Assembly (NCBI RefSeq): GCF_030063335.1
Contig: NZ_JASISW010000003.1
Span: forward strand, 124,001-188,000
DNA length: 64,000 nt
Source of the DNA: Rhodococcus sp. G-MC3
GTDB taxonomy: Bacteria > Actinomycetota > Actinomycetes > Mycobacteriales > Mycobacteriaceae
Direction of reading: 5' to 3'
Shown: piece by piece, positions 17,657 to 26,043 of the stretch
Layout of the letters: every line of letters begins with the position of its first letter
How positions within the stretch are numbered: the stretch's first letter is position 1
The notes under the pieces: model-generated
Seen by the model: only the letters and a program-made list of their open reading frames with translations
Database searches by the model: none
What the model was told of the DNA's origin: nothing
Translations under genes and position numbers: made by a program

Positions 17657-19660
17657 TCAGGAGACTTCGAACGAAGCCGACGTGCCGACGAAGGGCGTGA
17701 GATGCCCGTCCAGCGAGCGGGCATCGCCGAAGTAGACGATCCTGTACGTCCCGGCGGATTGGCCCTGCGGTATGTCCCAGATGACGGTGGTCGAGGTGAT
17801 CGGCCCTGCATTGTCGAACAGGATTTTCGTGTACCAATCACCGTCGTCGTATTCGCGAACCCATCCGGTACTCGTGAAGCGCTCGACGGCGAGATACGTG
17901 TCGTCGCGGCGCAGATTCGAATTGGGATTCGCTCCGGAAAAGCGCACGACAACCTGCTGCCCGACGCCGTACTCCGGTGCAGGTTGGGTCTGAACCTGAC
18001 CGAAAGTTGTTCCTGAAGCGGCGATGTCGACGAACGGATTGCCGCCGATCGCCGACGGTATGGCGCCGGTGAGATCGCGTTGTGGGCCACCCGGTTCCAC
18101 GGGTCTGCGCTCACGCAGTGCCGAAGCAAGGTCGACGGCAATCTGGATAGTGGCGGGAAGTTGCCACGGCCCGAACGCCGTTGCACCGCCTTCGTAGTCC
18201 TGCTCGGCGTACTCCTCGGGAGTGGTCAGGTAGTGACCGTAGCCATTGGTGTAGCCCTGCACGACGACCAGGTCACGGTCGATCCCCAGGGTCTCGGCCA
18301 ATGCGGTGCGTAGCCGCGCCCCTGCTACCACCGTCGGCTCGAACGGACACGCGAAGAGGTGGAACGCTCCGATTCGGACGAGGTGGAACGGAAGTACCTG
18401 CTGCACGATCCCCGGGATCAAACCGACCGGCAGGATGACGTCTTTGGGTGCATGCGCTTCGCGTAACCACTGCGGCAAGATGACCGAACTCAGTGCTGCC
18501 AGAGCGGGATTGCCGCCACGTTCGCCTTCTTCGAGGCCGAGGGCAGGCACGCCGCCGCCGTCTTCCTGGCTCGATGCGGCGAACGCTGCGCCCAGTGCGG
18601 CTGGGGCGGTGGTGTGTGTGCGGCCGTCGCCGGTGAACTCGGCCCGAACGGTGTAGGAGGAGAAGTCGACGTAGATGGACCGCGCACCTATCCCAGCATC
18701 GAGCGAAGTTCCGTCCGATTCGGTTTGCGCATGCGCAGTGTCGAATTGGCGTAGGCCGATGATTCTGGTGTTCTCGAACTCGTCGGTCGTCGGGCCTGTC
18801 CCCGGTTGCCTGTCCAGGTTGGGCGTCACATCGCCGGGAGTACTTTGGCAGAAGGCTGCAACGAACGACGGGTTGGAAAAGTCGACGTGTTCAACGGCGC
18901 GTTCCCAGTGCCAGGCGGCGTAGCCCTTGTTGTCGGTGCTGACGAGCTGGTTTTCCGCTCTCATCGAGGTGCCATGTGTGGCAAACCAATTGATGACTCC
19001 GGCGAGTGAACCGCCGCGTTCGAGCTGCAGGTTGACCGATCGTGGGTCGATCTTGCGCGGGAACTGTGCGCCATCAGGATCTCGATCGAAGGCGACCGGT
19101 GAGCGGTTGACTCCCGCGTCGTCCAATGATCCCGAGGTGAGCGTCAGTTGTCCGGGCTGGACGTCGTCGTGGGCACGGACGATGGCGTCGACGATGCCGG
19201 ATACGTTGGACTCGAACGTGATCGGACGAAACCCGAGCGTAGTGATGTCGACAAGCAGGTGACCGTCGGTGCCGCCGGGGGCCGCATGAGTGTGCGTCGC
19301 CGACAGCAATACGTTTCCGCGGTGATAGAGGTTGCCGTACCTCTCGGCGAGACGAGTGAGAACTTCTTCGAAGATGCTCTCGAACATCAAACCGACCTCG
19401 CAGGTCACGTGGACGAGTCGCTGTGAGGTCGCGGTGTCCACGAAGACGAAAGCGCGTGCGCGCTGGCGAAGATGCAGCCCAGCGGACGATTGTTCGAGCA
19501 CCGCGTACCCGTTCATGCCCGCGCCGAGCGGTTCGCCGGTCATGTCTCCGATGCCGCGACCGACGTCGATGCCTGTAGGGGTTGCCCGCGCCGGTGACGC
19601 GCTGAGCGCAGCGATTCCGAGGGCTGCGCCCGTTGCGGTCAGAAACGTTCGTCTGCGCAT
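17657..19660 (-). CDS. Tat-exported neutral/alkaline ceramidase
   Basis: Secreted zinc hydrolase cleaving the amide bond of ceramide to sphingosine and fatty acid. A twin-arginine signal (MRRRTFLTATGAALGIAALS, cleavage near ARA) starts at ATG 19660; the GTG seven codons upstream would only lengthen the n-region. Zn ligands appear at H123/H125 (SATHTHAAPGG) and H229 (NWFATHGTSM). The nucleophile is expected at S273 in FCQSTPGDVTPN, by comparison with Pseudomonas ceramidase S274. At 667 residues it has the full length including the C-terminal beta domain. The gene stands alone, converging on tetR with 11 bases between. An extracellular lipid-scavenging or host-interaction role is inferred. Confidence 0.93.
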   Translation of the reverse strand: MRRRTFLTATGAALGIAALSASPARATPTGIDVGRGIGDMTGEPLGAGMNGYAVLEQSSAGLHLRQRARAFVFVDTATSQRLVHVTCEVGLMFESIFEEVLTRLAERYGNLYHRGNVLLSATHTHAAPGGTDGHLLVDITTLGFRPITFESNVSGIVDAIVRAHDDVQPGQLTLTSGSLDDAGVNRSPVAFDRDPDGAQFPRKIDPRSVNLQLERGGSLAGVINWFATHGTSMRAENQLVSTDNKGYAAWHWERAVEHVDFSNPSFVAAFCQSTPGDVTPNLDRQPGTGPTTDEFENTRIIGLRQFDTAHAQTESDGTSLDAGIGARSIYVDFSSYTVRAEFTGDGRTHTTAPAALGAAFAASSQEDGGGVPALGLEEGERGGNPALAALSSVILPQWLREAHAPKDVILPVGLIPGIVQQVLPFHLVRIGAFHLFACPFEPTVVAGARLRTALAETLGIDRDLVVVQGYTNGYGHYLTTPEEYAEQDYEGGATAFGPWQLPATIQIAVDLASALRERRPVEPGGPQRDLTGAIPSAIGGNPFVDIAASGTTFGQVQTQPAPEYGVGQQVVVRFSGANPNSNLRRDDTYLAVERFTSTGWVREYDDGDWYTKILFDNAGPITSTTVIWDIPQGQSAGTYRIVYFGDARSLDGHLTPFVGTSASFEVS

Positions 19661-19723
19661 GTCCCGATTCACGCTGTGCACGTTAACACCGCACGTGAGC
19701 GGCGGTGCCGATACGATCCGATC

Positions 19724-19799
19724 GTGATCGGACGAATCGACGAAGTGGTGTTCGACTGCACCGAACCGGCTGTGCTGGCGGCTTTCTGGGCCGGCGTGA
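19724..19799 (+). pseudogene. N-terminal remnant of a VOC (glyoxalase-fold) protein
   Basis: The frame from GTG 19724 encodes VIGRIDEVVFDCTEPAVLAA followed by FWAGV, the typical first strand and helix of actinobacterial VOC-superfamily proteins (D at the start, then ALAxFW). Similarity stops abruptly at the 3' end of the convergent hxlR gene near 19800. About 100 residues are missing. It looks like the residue of a deletion that joined the ceramidase side to hxlR. Confidence 0.6.
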
Positions 19800-20189
19800 T
19801 CAGCGGTTGTCGTGTTCCTCGCGTGATGAGAGCACGGTGGGAAGGTTCGACTCGACGAGTTCGATGAGGCCGGTCAGCGCCGTCGCGACCTCACGCCCGA
19901 GTGGCGACAAACTGTATTCGACTTTCGGCGGGATGGCTTCGAGGACGGTGCGCACGACGAGACCGTCGCGCTCCAGAGTCTGCAGCGTCTGCGAAAGCAT
20001 GCGCTCACTGACTCCGTCGACGCGCCGTCGTAGAGCGTTGAAGCGATAGTCGCCCTCGGCGAGTGCTGCCAAGGCGAGGATTCCCCACCTGCTGGTGGCG
20101 TTCTGCAGCGCCTCGCGCGACGAGCAGTTCCGCGCGAAGACATCTGCTTCCAAGTTCGCGTCTACATCGAGGTGGGGCACTTCGGTCAT
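19800..20189 (-). CDS. HxlR-family regulator (YtfH/QorR-like)
   Basis: A 129-residue winged-helix regulator with the HxlR signature: one cysteine near the N-terminus (ARNCSSREAL, C22), SRWGILALAALAEG, FNALRRRVDGVSERMLSQTLQTLERDGLV (about 49-77) and the wing PKVEYSLSPLGRE. In E. coli the pair ytfH-ytfG has the same organisation, and in Corynebacterium QorR senses diamide through such a cysteine. A redox-sensing role toward the divergent QOR2-like gene is inferred. Confidence 0.88.
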   Translation of the reverse strand: MTEVPHLDVDANLEADVFARNCSSREALQNATSRWGILALAALAEGDYRFNALRRRVDGVSERMLSQTLQTLERDGLVVRTVLEAIPPKVEYSLSPLGREVATALTGLIELVESNLPTVLSSREEHDNR

Positions 20190-20251
20190 GCGTTCAATGT
20201 TAGCGCATGCATTTTGGTTCGCACTAATATTCCGGCTTGCACTGCACGAAT

Positions 20252-20265
20252 AGTAAGTGCATACT
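20252..20265. promoter_or_regulatory. Candidate HxlR operator
   Basis: Short dyad AGTA-N6-TACT in the 124-base region between hxlR and the NmrA-type reductase. HxlR regulators commonly bind dyads of this kind between themselves and their target. Weak evidence on its own. Confidence 0.3.
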
Positions 20266-20313
20266 CGGCAATGAACTTGAAGTTACAAGCAAGCGCGAAC
20301 ACTGGGAGCGGAC

Positions 20314-21159
20314 ATGACAACAGCAGTAACCGGAGCAACCGGACAGCTCGGAGCACTCGTTGTGGAGGGGCTGCTTGCACGCGGTCTCCCGGCGGGCGAA
20401 ATTGTGGTCGTAGTCCGTGACGAGAAGAAGGCTCAGTCGCTCGCCGACAGGGGAGTGCAGGTTCGAGTCGCGAACTACACCGATGTGGATGCGTTGAAGG
20501 CGGCGCTCGGCGGCGTCGACAAGCTCCTGCTGGTATCGGGATCGGACATCGGCCAGCGAATTGCGCAGCACGCCAACGTTGTCGAGGCTGCAGAAGCTGC
20601 AGGCGTGAAGTTCATCGCCTACACCTCGATCCTGAAGGCCGACACGTCAGGCGTCAGCCTCGCCGCCGAACACCGTGCGACCGAGGATCGACTGACTGCA
20701 TCGTCCATCCCCGCGGCGTTCCTGCGCAACGGCTGGTACTGGGAGAACTACAAGGGCTCGGTGCAGCAGGCTGCAGACAGCGGCACACTGCTCGGCGCAG
20801 GCGGAAACGGCAAGATTGCTGCTGCATCGCGCACCGATTTCGCGGCAGCAGCCGTGGAGGTGCTGCTGACCGACGGCCATGAAGGGAAGATCTACGAGCT
20901 CGGCGGCGACGAGCGTCTGACCTACAACGACTTGGCTGCCGTCATCGCGGAGGTGACCGGCAAGCCCGTCGAGTACAAAGATGTCTCCGAGGCCGAGTAC
21001 ACGGAGGTATTGAAGGGCGCGGGTCTGCCCGGCTTCGTCGCCGAAATGCTCGCGAGCGCGGACGCGGGCATCGCGCGCGGAGAGCTCGACACGGACTCGG
21101 GTGACCTGCAGAAGCTCATCGGCCGTAGCTCGTCTCCGGTGGCCGGCATTCTGGGCTGA
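20314..21159 (+). CDS. NmrA-like NAD(P)H:quinone oxidoreductase (QOR2/YtfG-like)
   Basis: A 281-residue atypical short-chain dehydrogenase. The nucleotide-binding motif is VTGATGQLG (about 5-13), followed by NYTDVDALKAAL and GVDKLLLVSGSD, and the QOR2-type segment FLRNGWYWENY (about 135-145). It should reduce quinones with NADPH or act as a redox sensor. It is paired divergently with an HxlR regulator, the same context as E. coli ytfG-ytfH. A long hairpin follows 18 bases after the stop. Confidence 0.87.
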   Translation: MTTAVTGATGQLGALVVEGLLARGLPAGEIVVVVRDEKKAQSLADRGVQVRVANYTDVDALKAALGGVDKLLLVSGSDIGQRIAQHANVVEAAEAAGVKFIAYTSILKADTSGVSLAAEHRATEDRLTASSIPAAFLRNGWYWENYKGSVQQAADSGTLLGAGGNGKIAAASRTDFAAAAVEVLLTDGHEGKIYELGGDERLTYNDLAAVIAEVTGKPVEYKDVSEAEYTEVLKGAGLPGFVAEMLASADAGIARGELDTDSGDLQKLIGRSSSPVAGILG

Positions 21160-21177
21160 TCGGTGCCCCCGCTTCTC

Positions 21178-21228
21178 GCATGAATGGACCATGGCAACGG
21201 TTAGACGGTTGCAATGGTCCATTCATGC
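21178..21228. terminator. Long hairpin between convergent genes
   Basis: Inverted repeat with 21-bp arms (21178-21198 and 21208-21228), 20 of 21 paired, nine-base loop. Outer GCCCCC/GGGGC tracts (about 21165-21170 and 21232-21236) can extend it. It separates the QOR2-like gene from the convergent FUSC gene and is a good bidirectional terminator candidate despite lacking a T-run. Its sequence is unrelated to the three-copy repeat. Confidence 0.7.
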
Positions 21229-21243
21229 TGGTGGGGCGAGAGC

Positions 21244-22608
21244 TCAAGACAGATGCTGGCGATCCCCGATCTCGATAGTGACCGCCGCGATGACGATGCC
21301 GATGACAACGCCGATGAGGGTGTCGCCGATGCGGCTCAGGGCGACGGCTGGATCGAGGTGCCCGGCCAGACCGGTGAGTAGAAGAGCCATCGGTGTGATC
21401 GCCAGCGACGTGAGGCCGTAATTCTTCACCACGAGGAGTTCGGCGGCGACCTGGAAGATCACGATCGCGACCATCGTCTGCCAGTAGCCGAACGACAGTG
21501 CGATGAGTCCAGCAGCGATGGCGGCACCGCCGACATTGCCCAACAGTCGCTGGATTCCGCGCTGCACGGTGGTGCTGAACGTGATGCCCTGCATGGCAGC
21601 CATTGCGCCCATCGTTGCCCACATGGGATGTTCGAATCCGAAAGCTGTTGCACACCAGGCCGCCAGCGCCGCGGCAGCAGCAATGCGAAGCGCATTCACG
21701 ACGAGTGAGCGTGTGCGGAGCCGGCCCAGACCGTCGCCGAAGAAGTTCCTGGGACGTGCGTCGAGTTCGTCGGCGCGAACCGGCAGGGCGTCGTAACGTC
21801 GCATGCGGCGGAGCTTGCGTTCGTGGGCCAGTACGTTTGTGGCGTGGGTCGGATCGTCGCCGCGGGCCCAGGCGTCGAGCAGGGCTTCGGCGTCGTCGAG
21901 CAATGTCACCAAACTCAGGCTGTGAGCACTGCGGCCGCCGTTGAGGCTGACGACCGTTCTGGCCCGCGCGATCGCGGCCCGTGCCGGCTCGTCGCGCCGG
22001 GAGTCGACAGCGGCGAGCGCCCGGGCGACGGCGAGCTGAGCTGGGCCTACAGGGTGAAGCAGGGCGGGCAGCATGGATATCGTCCAGCCGATGACTGCGC
22101 CGAGGGCCACGGTGAGGAAGACGGTCAGGATGTCGGCCGCTGAATGCGAGAATCCGACGGCTGCCGTCGTCGAGAAGATCAAGATGATTGCACCGGGTCC
22201 GTTGATGGCGAACGCGGCGAGCGTGAGAGTGCCGATTCCGGCGCCGACGGAGATCAGAATTACTTGCAGGGCCGACGACGATGTCGCGGCTCCCAGCGCA
22301 GCGCCGAGCGTGGCGTAGATGACGATGAGCGCGGCGACCAGGGCGAGTTTGCCGGCGCGGCGCGGGTAGGGCTCGTACCGGCCGAATGCCGAGCACAGAG
22401 AACCGAGTGCGGCGAAGCCTGCGAGGTCAGGGCGGTTCAACAGTCCGCCGCCGATCAGAACCACAGCAACGATGATGCCGACTCTCAGCGCAGGCGCGAT
22501 GGTGGCGTCCGCTCGCCCGACGGACAGTGCCTGACGCCAGGTTCGGCCCGATACGACATGGGCGAGCGCGGTGCGGGAGTGTGCGATGCGGTCGATGGGT
22601 GTAATCAC
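21244..22608 (-). CDS. FUSC-family inner-membrane protein (aromatic acid exporter type)
   Basis: A 454-residue protein built from two hydrophobic blocks (about 40-190 and 310-445, four to six segments each) around a polar cytoplasmic middle, the layout of the FUSC/YccS/AaeB family that exports aromatic acids or fusaric acid. The FGFEHPMWATMGAMAAMQG stretch opens the second block. It begins with GTG; the only upstream AGAAG is too close to be ideal. It is divergent from a MarR gene with a dyad between, so it is probably de-repressed by a small aromatic ligand. Confidence 0.8.
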   Translation of the reverse strand: MITPIDRIAHSRTALAHVVSGRTWRQALSVGRADATIAPALRVGIIVAVVLIGGGLLNRPDLAGFAALGSLCSAFGRYEPYPRRAGKLALVAALIVIYATLGAALGAATSSSALQVILISVGAGIGTLTLAAFAINGPGAIILIFSTTAAVGFSHSAADILTVFLTVALGAVIGWTISMLPALLHPVGPAQLAVARALAAVDSRRDEPARAAIARARTVVSLNGGRSAHSLSLVTLLDDAEALLDAWARGDDPTHATNVLAHERKLRRMRRYDALPVRADELDARPRNFFGDGLGRLRTRSLVVNALRIAAAAALAAWCATAFGFEHPMWATMGAMAAMQGITFSTTVQRGIQRLLGNVGGAAIAAGLIALSFGYWQTMVAIVIFQVAAELLVVKNYGLTSLAITPMALLLTGLAGHLDPAVALSRIGDTLIGVVIGIVIAAVTIEIGDRQHLS

Positions 22609-22617
22609 TTCTGAAAG

Positions 22618-22640
22618 TTTACATATGTTTCACTAGTAAA
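22618..22640. promoter_or_regulatory. Candidate MarR operator between FUSC and marR
   Basis: A 23-bp imperfect dyad with TTTAC at one end and GTAAA at the other (TTTACATATG ... TAGTAAA). It lies 10 bases from the FUSC start and 42 from the marR start, where MarR-type repressors commonly bind. Binding is inferred. Confidence 0.4.
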
Positions 22641-22681
22641 ATGAATTCTGAAGACTGTGATGTTCGACGTAGCGTGTCCCC

Positions 22682-23182
22682 ATGATCCCGGCGCAGCAAT
22701 CAGGCGGAGATTTCGTCGACCATGTCCGTCGAGAGTGGACCGCGACGTTTCCCGATGTCGACACCTCCGCAATCGAGGTGCTGGCGCGGATCGGCCGGAT
22801 TGCGTCGAAGGCAAACCACCTTCTCGATCTGACGCTGGTTCCGCTGGGAGTCTCACGCGCCGAGTTCGACGTCCTCAGTGCTATCCGCCGCGCGGGCAGG
22901 CCGTTGCGCGCAAGCGAGGTGACGTCCGTGACGCTCCTCAGTGGAGCGTCGACGACGAAAATTTCCGAGCGCCTCGTCAAGGACGGCATGATCGAGCGTC
23001 TGCGGTTCGAACGAGATGCACGGGTGGTGTTGCTCGCACTCACCGATTCCGGCCGCGATCTCGTCGATCGAGTGTTCCCGGTCCGGCTCGCGCGGGACCG
23101 GGAACTGCTCGAGGGGCTCGATACCGACGAACTGGCAACTCTCGCAGGATTACTGCGGAAAGTTGCGTCGAATGTGGAGTAG
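22682..23182 (+). CDS. MarR-family transcriptional regulator
   Basis: A 166-residue winged-helix regulator: LGVSRAEFDVLSAIRRAG (about 56-73), recognition helix in LLSGASTTKISERLVKDGMI, wing RLRFERDARVVLLALT. Divergent from the FUSC exporter gene, which it probably represses. A small GC-rich stem (TGCGGC-TTC-GCCGCA, 23183-23197) follows directly and merges with the second copy of the dispersed palindrome. Confidence 0.9.
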   Translation: MIPAQQSGGDFVDHVRREWTATFPDVDTSAIEVLARIGRIASKANHLLDLTLVPLGVSRAEFDVLSAIRRAGRPLRASEVTSVTLLSGASTTKISERLVKDGMIERLRFERDARVVLLALTDSGRDLVDRVFPVRLARDRELLEGLDTDELATLAGLLRKVASNVE

Positions 23183-23194
23183 TGCGGCTTCGCC

Positions 23195-23242
23195 GCATGT
23201 GCGCGGAAATACGTCGCAGGGGAAGCATTTCCGCGCACGTGC
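23195..23242. repeat. Palindromic intergenic repeat, copy 2 (degenerate)
   Basis: Arms GCATGTGCGCGGAAAT (23195-23210) and its near-complement (23227-23242), 15 of 16 paired. The left arm continues into ACGTC as in the other copies, while the right arm has diverged. It lies between the marR stop and the 3' end of the convergent lipocalin gene. Confidence 0.8.
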
Positions 23243-23251
23243 GCGCAGCGC

Positions 23252-23878
23252 CTACACCGTCGACAGTGGCTGAATGCCGGTGGCTCCACCCGGCGTAGGC
23301 GACGTGAGAACGAACGTCGAGTTGTAGCCCTTCGATTCCACGACCGAGCGGATCTCACGGAACTTGTCGGGGCTTACCTCCGGTGAACGCGAGAGGATGA
23401 ATCCCGACGTCCGAAGCGGGTCGCCGACGAGTGCCCACGAGTAGTCGTCGGCGATGTACGCCACGATGTAGTTGGTGGCGCCTTCGGGGTTTTCCTGCGT
23501 CGGGACGCCTGGGAAGCTCACGTGCAGCTGCGCATTGGTGGCGGTGTCGTTGACGCGAGCGTTGCCGATGATTCGGTTCTGTTCACCCGACCATGTGGTG
23601 CACGTATTCTCGACGCGAATGTTCATCGGGTCGATCAGCGAGTAGATCGCCTGGGTGTCGCGCGCGCATTCGAGGTTGAACGGCTGCGGCACTGCCGCCA
23701 CCTGGTTCCACGTGCCGAGGTACCGCGCCACGTCGAGGGAGGGAACCGGGGTCAGAGGCTCGAATCCTGCAGATCCGGACGGTGCCGGCGCGGCCTGGGC
23801 GGTCCCGCCTGCGGCGAGAAGGCCAACGGTGGCTGCAGCCAGTGCGAAACCTCGGAAGATCGTCGAACGTGTCTTCAT
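23252..23878 (-). CDS. Secreted lipocalin-family protein
   Basis: A 208-residue exported protein: signal peptide MKTRSTIFRGFALAAATVGL with cleavage near AQA-APAP (about 30), then a lipocalin barrel. The signature GTW lies in RYLGTWNQVAAVPQPF (about 52-67). The late strands YIVAYIADDYSWALVGDP and FILSRSP match the bacterial Blc type. It lies five bases after the MMPL transporter stop, so the two are one operon. Bacterial lipocalins bind fatty acids or lysolipids; joint lipid export with the MMPL protein is inferred. Confidence 0.88.
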   Translation of the reverse strand: MKTRSTIFRGFALAAATVGLLAAGGTAQAAPAPSGSAGFEPLTPVPSLDVARYLGTWNQVAAVPQPFNLECARDTQAIYSLIDPMNIRVENTCTTWSGEQNRIIGNARVNDTATNAQLHVSFPGVPTQENPEGATNYIVAYIADDYSWALVGDPLRTSGFILSRSPEVSPDKFREIRSVVESKGYNSTFVLTSPTPGGATGIQPLSTV

Positions 23879-23883
23879 GAATC

Positions 23884-25947
23884 TCACTCCTTCTGTCCCA
23901 CCAGTTCGCCACCGCTGGAATCGATTTTGCTCGGCCACCATATCCCCGGGCCGACAAGGGTGAACATCGCTGGAATGACCAGTGTGCGCACGACGAACGT
24001 ATCGAGCAGAATGCCGAGGCCGACGATTATCCCCAACTGCGTCAACGTGATCAGCGGCAGGATGCCGAGAACGCAGAACACTGCAGCGAGCACGATGCCT
24101 GCGCTGGTGATGACACCGCCCGTCGCACCGACTGCCTGCACGATCGCGACGCGGGTGCCGTGCCCTGGCACCTCTTCTCGGGTGCGCGTGACCAGGAAGA
24201 TCGTGTAGTCGACGCCGAGCGCCACCAGGAACAGGAACGCGTAGAGGGGAACGTTGTCGTCGAGCGCCGGGAATCCGAAGACGTTGCTGCTCACCAGGCT
24301 TCCGATCCCCAGTGCGGCAAGAGCGCTCAACACCGTCGTTCCGACGAGAATCAACGGGGCAACCAGGGACCGCAGCAGAGCGATCAGGACGGCCAGGACG
24401 ACGATCAGAATCGCGGGCACGACGACGAGCCGGTCGCGGGCCGCGGCGTCGCTCGTGTCGAGGGCCTGAGCGTCGCTGCCGCCGACGAGAGCCCCGTCGA
24501 TGTCGGTGAAGTGTGCGCGTAGGTCTTCCACCGCGGCGAACGCCTCGGCCGACGCCGGTGCCGTATCGGTGACGACGGACCATCTCGTCAGGCCGTTGCC
24601 GGAATCCGCGACGCGCTCGAACGAGGTCACAGCGTCGACGCTACCGAGAGAGGTTTCGACCTGCATTGCCGAATCCGTCGGGGCGACAACAGTGGTCGGA
24701 TCCGCGAGCCCTGCCGGGAAGTGCTCGGCGAGAGCGTCGAATCCTTCGACGGATTCCGCGGTGACTCGGAACTGCTCGGTCTGCGACAGTCCGATCTCGG
24801 TTCCGAACAGTGCTGCGGCGCAGGCAATCAGCACAACGATCGTGATCGACGCGGTGCGCCTCGGATGACGTGCCACGGCGGCGGCCACCGAATGCCAGCG
24901 CCCTTCCTCGGCGGTGTCCTTGTCGGTGATCTTCGGCATGAACGGCCAGAACAGTTTCGGTCCACACAGCGCGAGCAGCGGCGGCAACACGAGTAGGACG
25001 AACACTGCTGCGACGATGAGTCCCGCAGCCGAAAGAGCGCCCAGGCTGCGCGTGCTGGGAAGGATGGCGAGCAGCAGGGTGAGAAGTGCCAGTACGACGG
25101 TTGCGTTGCTGGCAAGAATGGCGGGGCCCGCATGTCGGACGGCGCGCGCGAGTGCAACGCGGTGATCGTCGGGGTCTCGTCGAAGTTCTTCTCGGTAACG
25201 CGAGATGAGCAGCAGCGCGTAGTTGGTGCCTGCGCCGAAGACCAGCACGCTGGTGATGCCGGAGGTGGAACCGTCGAACGACAGGCCCGTTACCTCTGAG
25301 AGTGCTGTTCCCACCGACGATGCGACGCGGTCGCCGAGACCGATGACGATGAGCGGTACCAGCCACAGGATCGGCGATCGGTACGTCACGATCAGCAGGA
25401 TCGCGACGACGAGTGCCGTCACGGCCAGCAACGCGAAGTTGGCACCGGAGAAAGAGTTCGCGATGTCGGCGCCGAATGCGGGGCCACCGGTGACCTGGGC
25501 GAGGAGGCCATCAGGTAAGCCGTCGCCAGCAGATTCCCGTAGTGAGGTGACGGTGTCGTTCAGATCGAAGCCGGACAACGACGAGTCGACCTGCACGATA
25601 CCGAGAGCAGCCTTGCCGTCGGGCGCAGGAATCAGCCCCGACCCATCGAGGCGCCCCAACGCCGCCGTGCCTGCATCCAGGTCGGATGGGGTGAGTTCGG
25701 ATCCGTCGTCCTTGGTGACAACAAGGAGGACAGGTTGCGAGTCGGAACCGGGGAACTGCGTCAGTAGCTCCGTGACCTGCGCGGACTCGGCCGCCGGGGG
25801 TACCGAGGATGGCGCTTGACCTGCAGAATCGTTCTCTCCGACGAGCGCCATGAAGCCCAGCGACACAATGACGACGGCAAGAGACAGTGCCCACGAGCGG
25901 CGAGAAGTGACAATTCGGGCGAATCGGATCCAGAAGTCCACCCGCAA
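23884..25947 (-). CDS. MMPL/RND-family lipid transporter
   Basis: A 687-residue proton-driven transporter of the MMPL family. It has the usual plan: one N-terminal membrane segment, an exported domain (about 40-160), a first block of membrane helices (about 165-330), a second exported domain (about 385-500) and a last helix block (about 510-670). FGAGTNYALLLISRYREEL and DYTIFLVTRTREE are the paired MMPL motifs. It starts with TTG 25947 or GTG 25941; the binding site is unclear. The lipocalin follows in the operon and a divergent marR faces it across a strong dyad. Confidence 0.92.
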   Translation of the reverse strand: MRVDFWIRFARIVTSRRSWALSLAVVIVSLGFMALVGENDSAGQAPSSVPPAAESAQVTELLTQFPGSDSQPVLLVVTKDDGSELTPSDLDAGTAALGRLDGSGLIPAPDGKAALGIVQVDSSLSGFDLNDTVTSLRESAGDGLPDGLLAQVTGGPAFGADIANSFSGANFALLAVTALVVAILLIVTYRSPILWLVPLIVIGLGDRVASSVGTALSEVTGLSFDGSTSGITSVLVFGAGTNYALLLISRYREELRRDPDDHRVALARAVRHAGPAILASNATVVLALLTLLLAILPSTRSLGALSAAGLIVAAVFVLLVLPPLLALCGPKLFWPFMPKITDKDTAEEGRWHSVAAAVARHPRRTASITIVVLIACAAALFGTEIGLSQTEQFRVTAESVEGFDALAEHFPAGLADPTTVVAPTDSAMQVETSLGSVDAVTSFERVADSGNGLTRWSVVTDTAPASAEAFAAVEDLRAHFTDIDGALVGGSDAQALDTSDAAARDRLVVVPAILIVVLAVLIALLRSLVAPLILVGTTVLSALAALGIGSLVSSNVFGFPALDDNVPLYAFLFLVALGVDYTIFLVTRTREEVPGHGTRVAIVQAVGATGGVITSAGIVLAAVFCVLGILPLITLTQLGIIVGLGILLDTFVVRTLVIPAMFTLVGPGIWWPSKIDSSGGELVGQKE

Positions 25948-25952
25948 ACAAT

Positions 25953-25981
25953 CTCAGAAACTTAACTATTAAGCAACTGAG
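25953..25981. promoter_or_regulatory. Perfect four-part dyad operator (MarR/MMPL)
   Basis: Symmetric element CTCAG-N3-CTTAA-N3-TTAAG-N3-CTGAG: both inner and outer half-sites are perfect inverted repeats about one centre. It starts six bases upstream of the MMPL initiation codon and lies 62 bases before marR. It is the best candidate operator in the window. Confidence 0.65.
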
Positions 25982-26043
25982 GGATGCGGGGTGGTTCCCG
26001 CGGGATAGTCTGTCCGTTGTTCCAGTGCGGCGAAGGGAAGACA

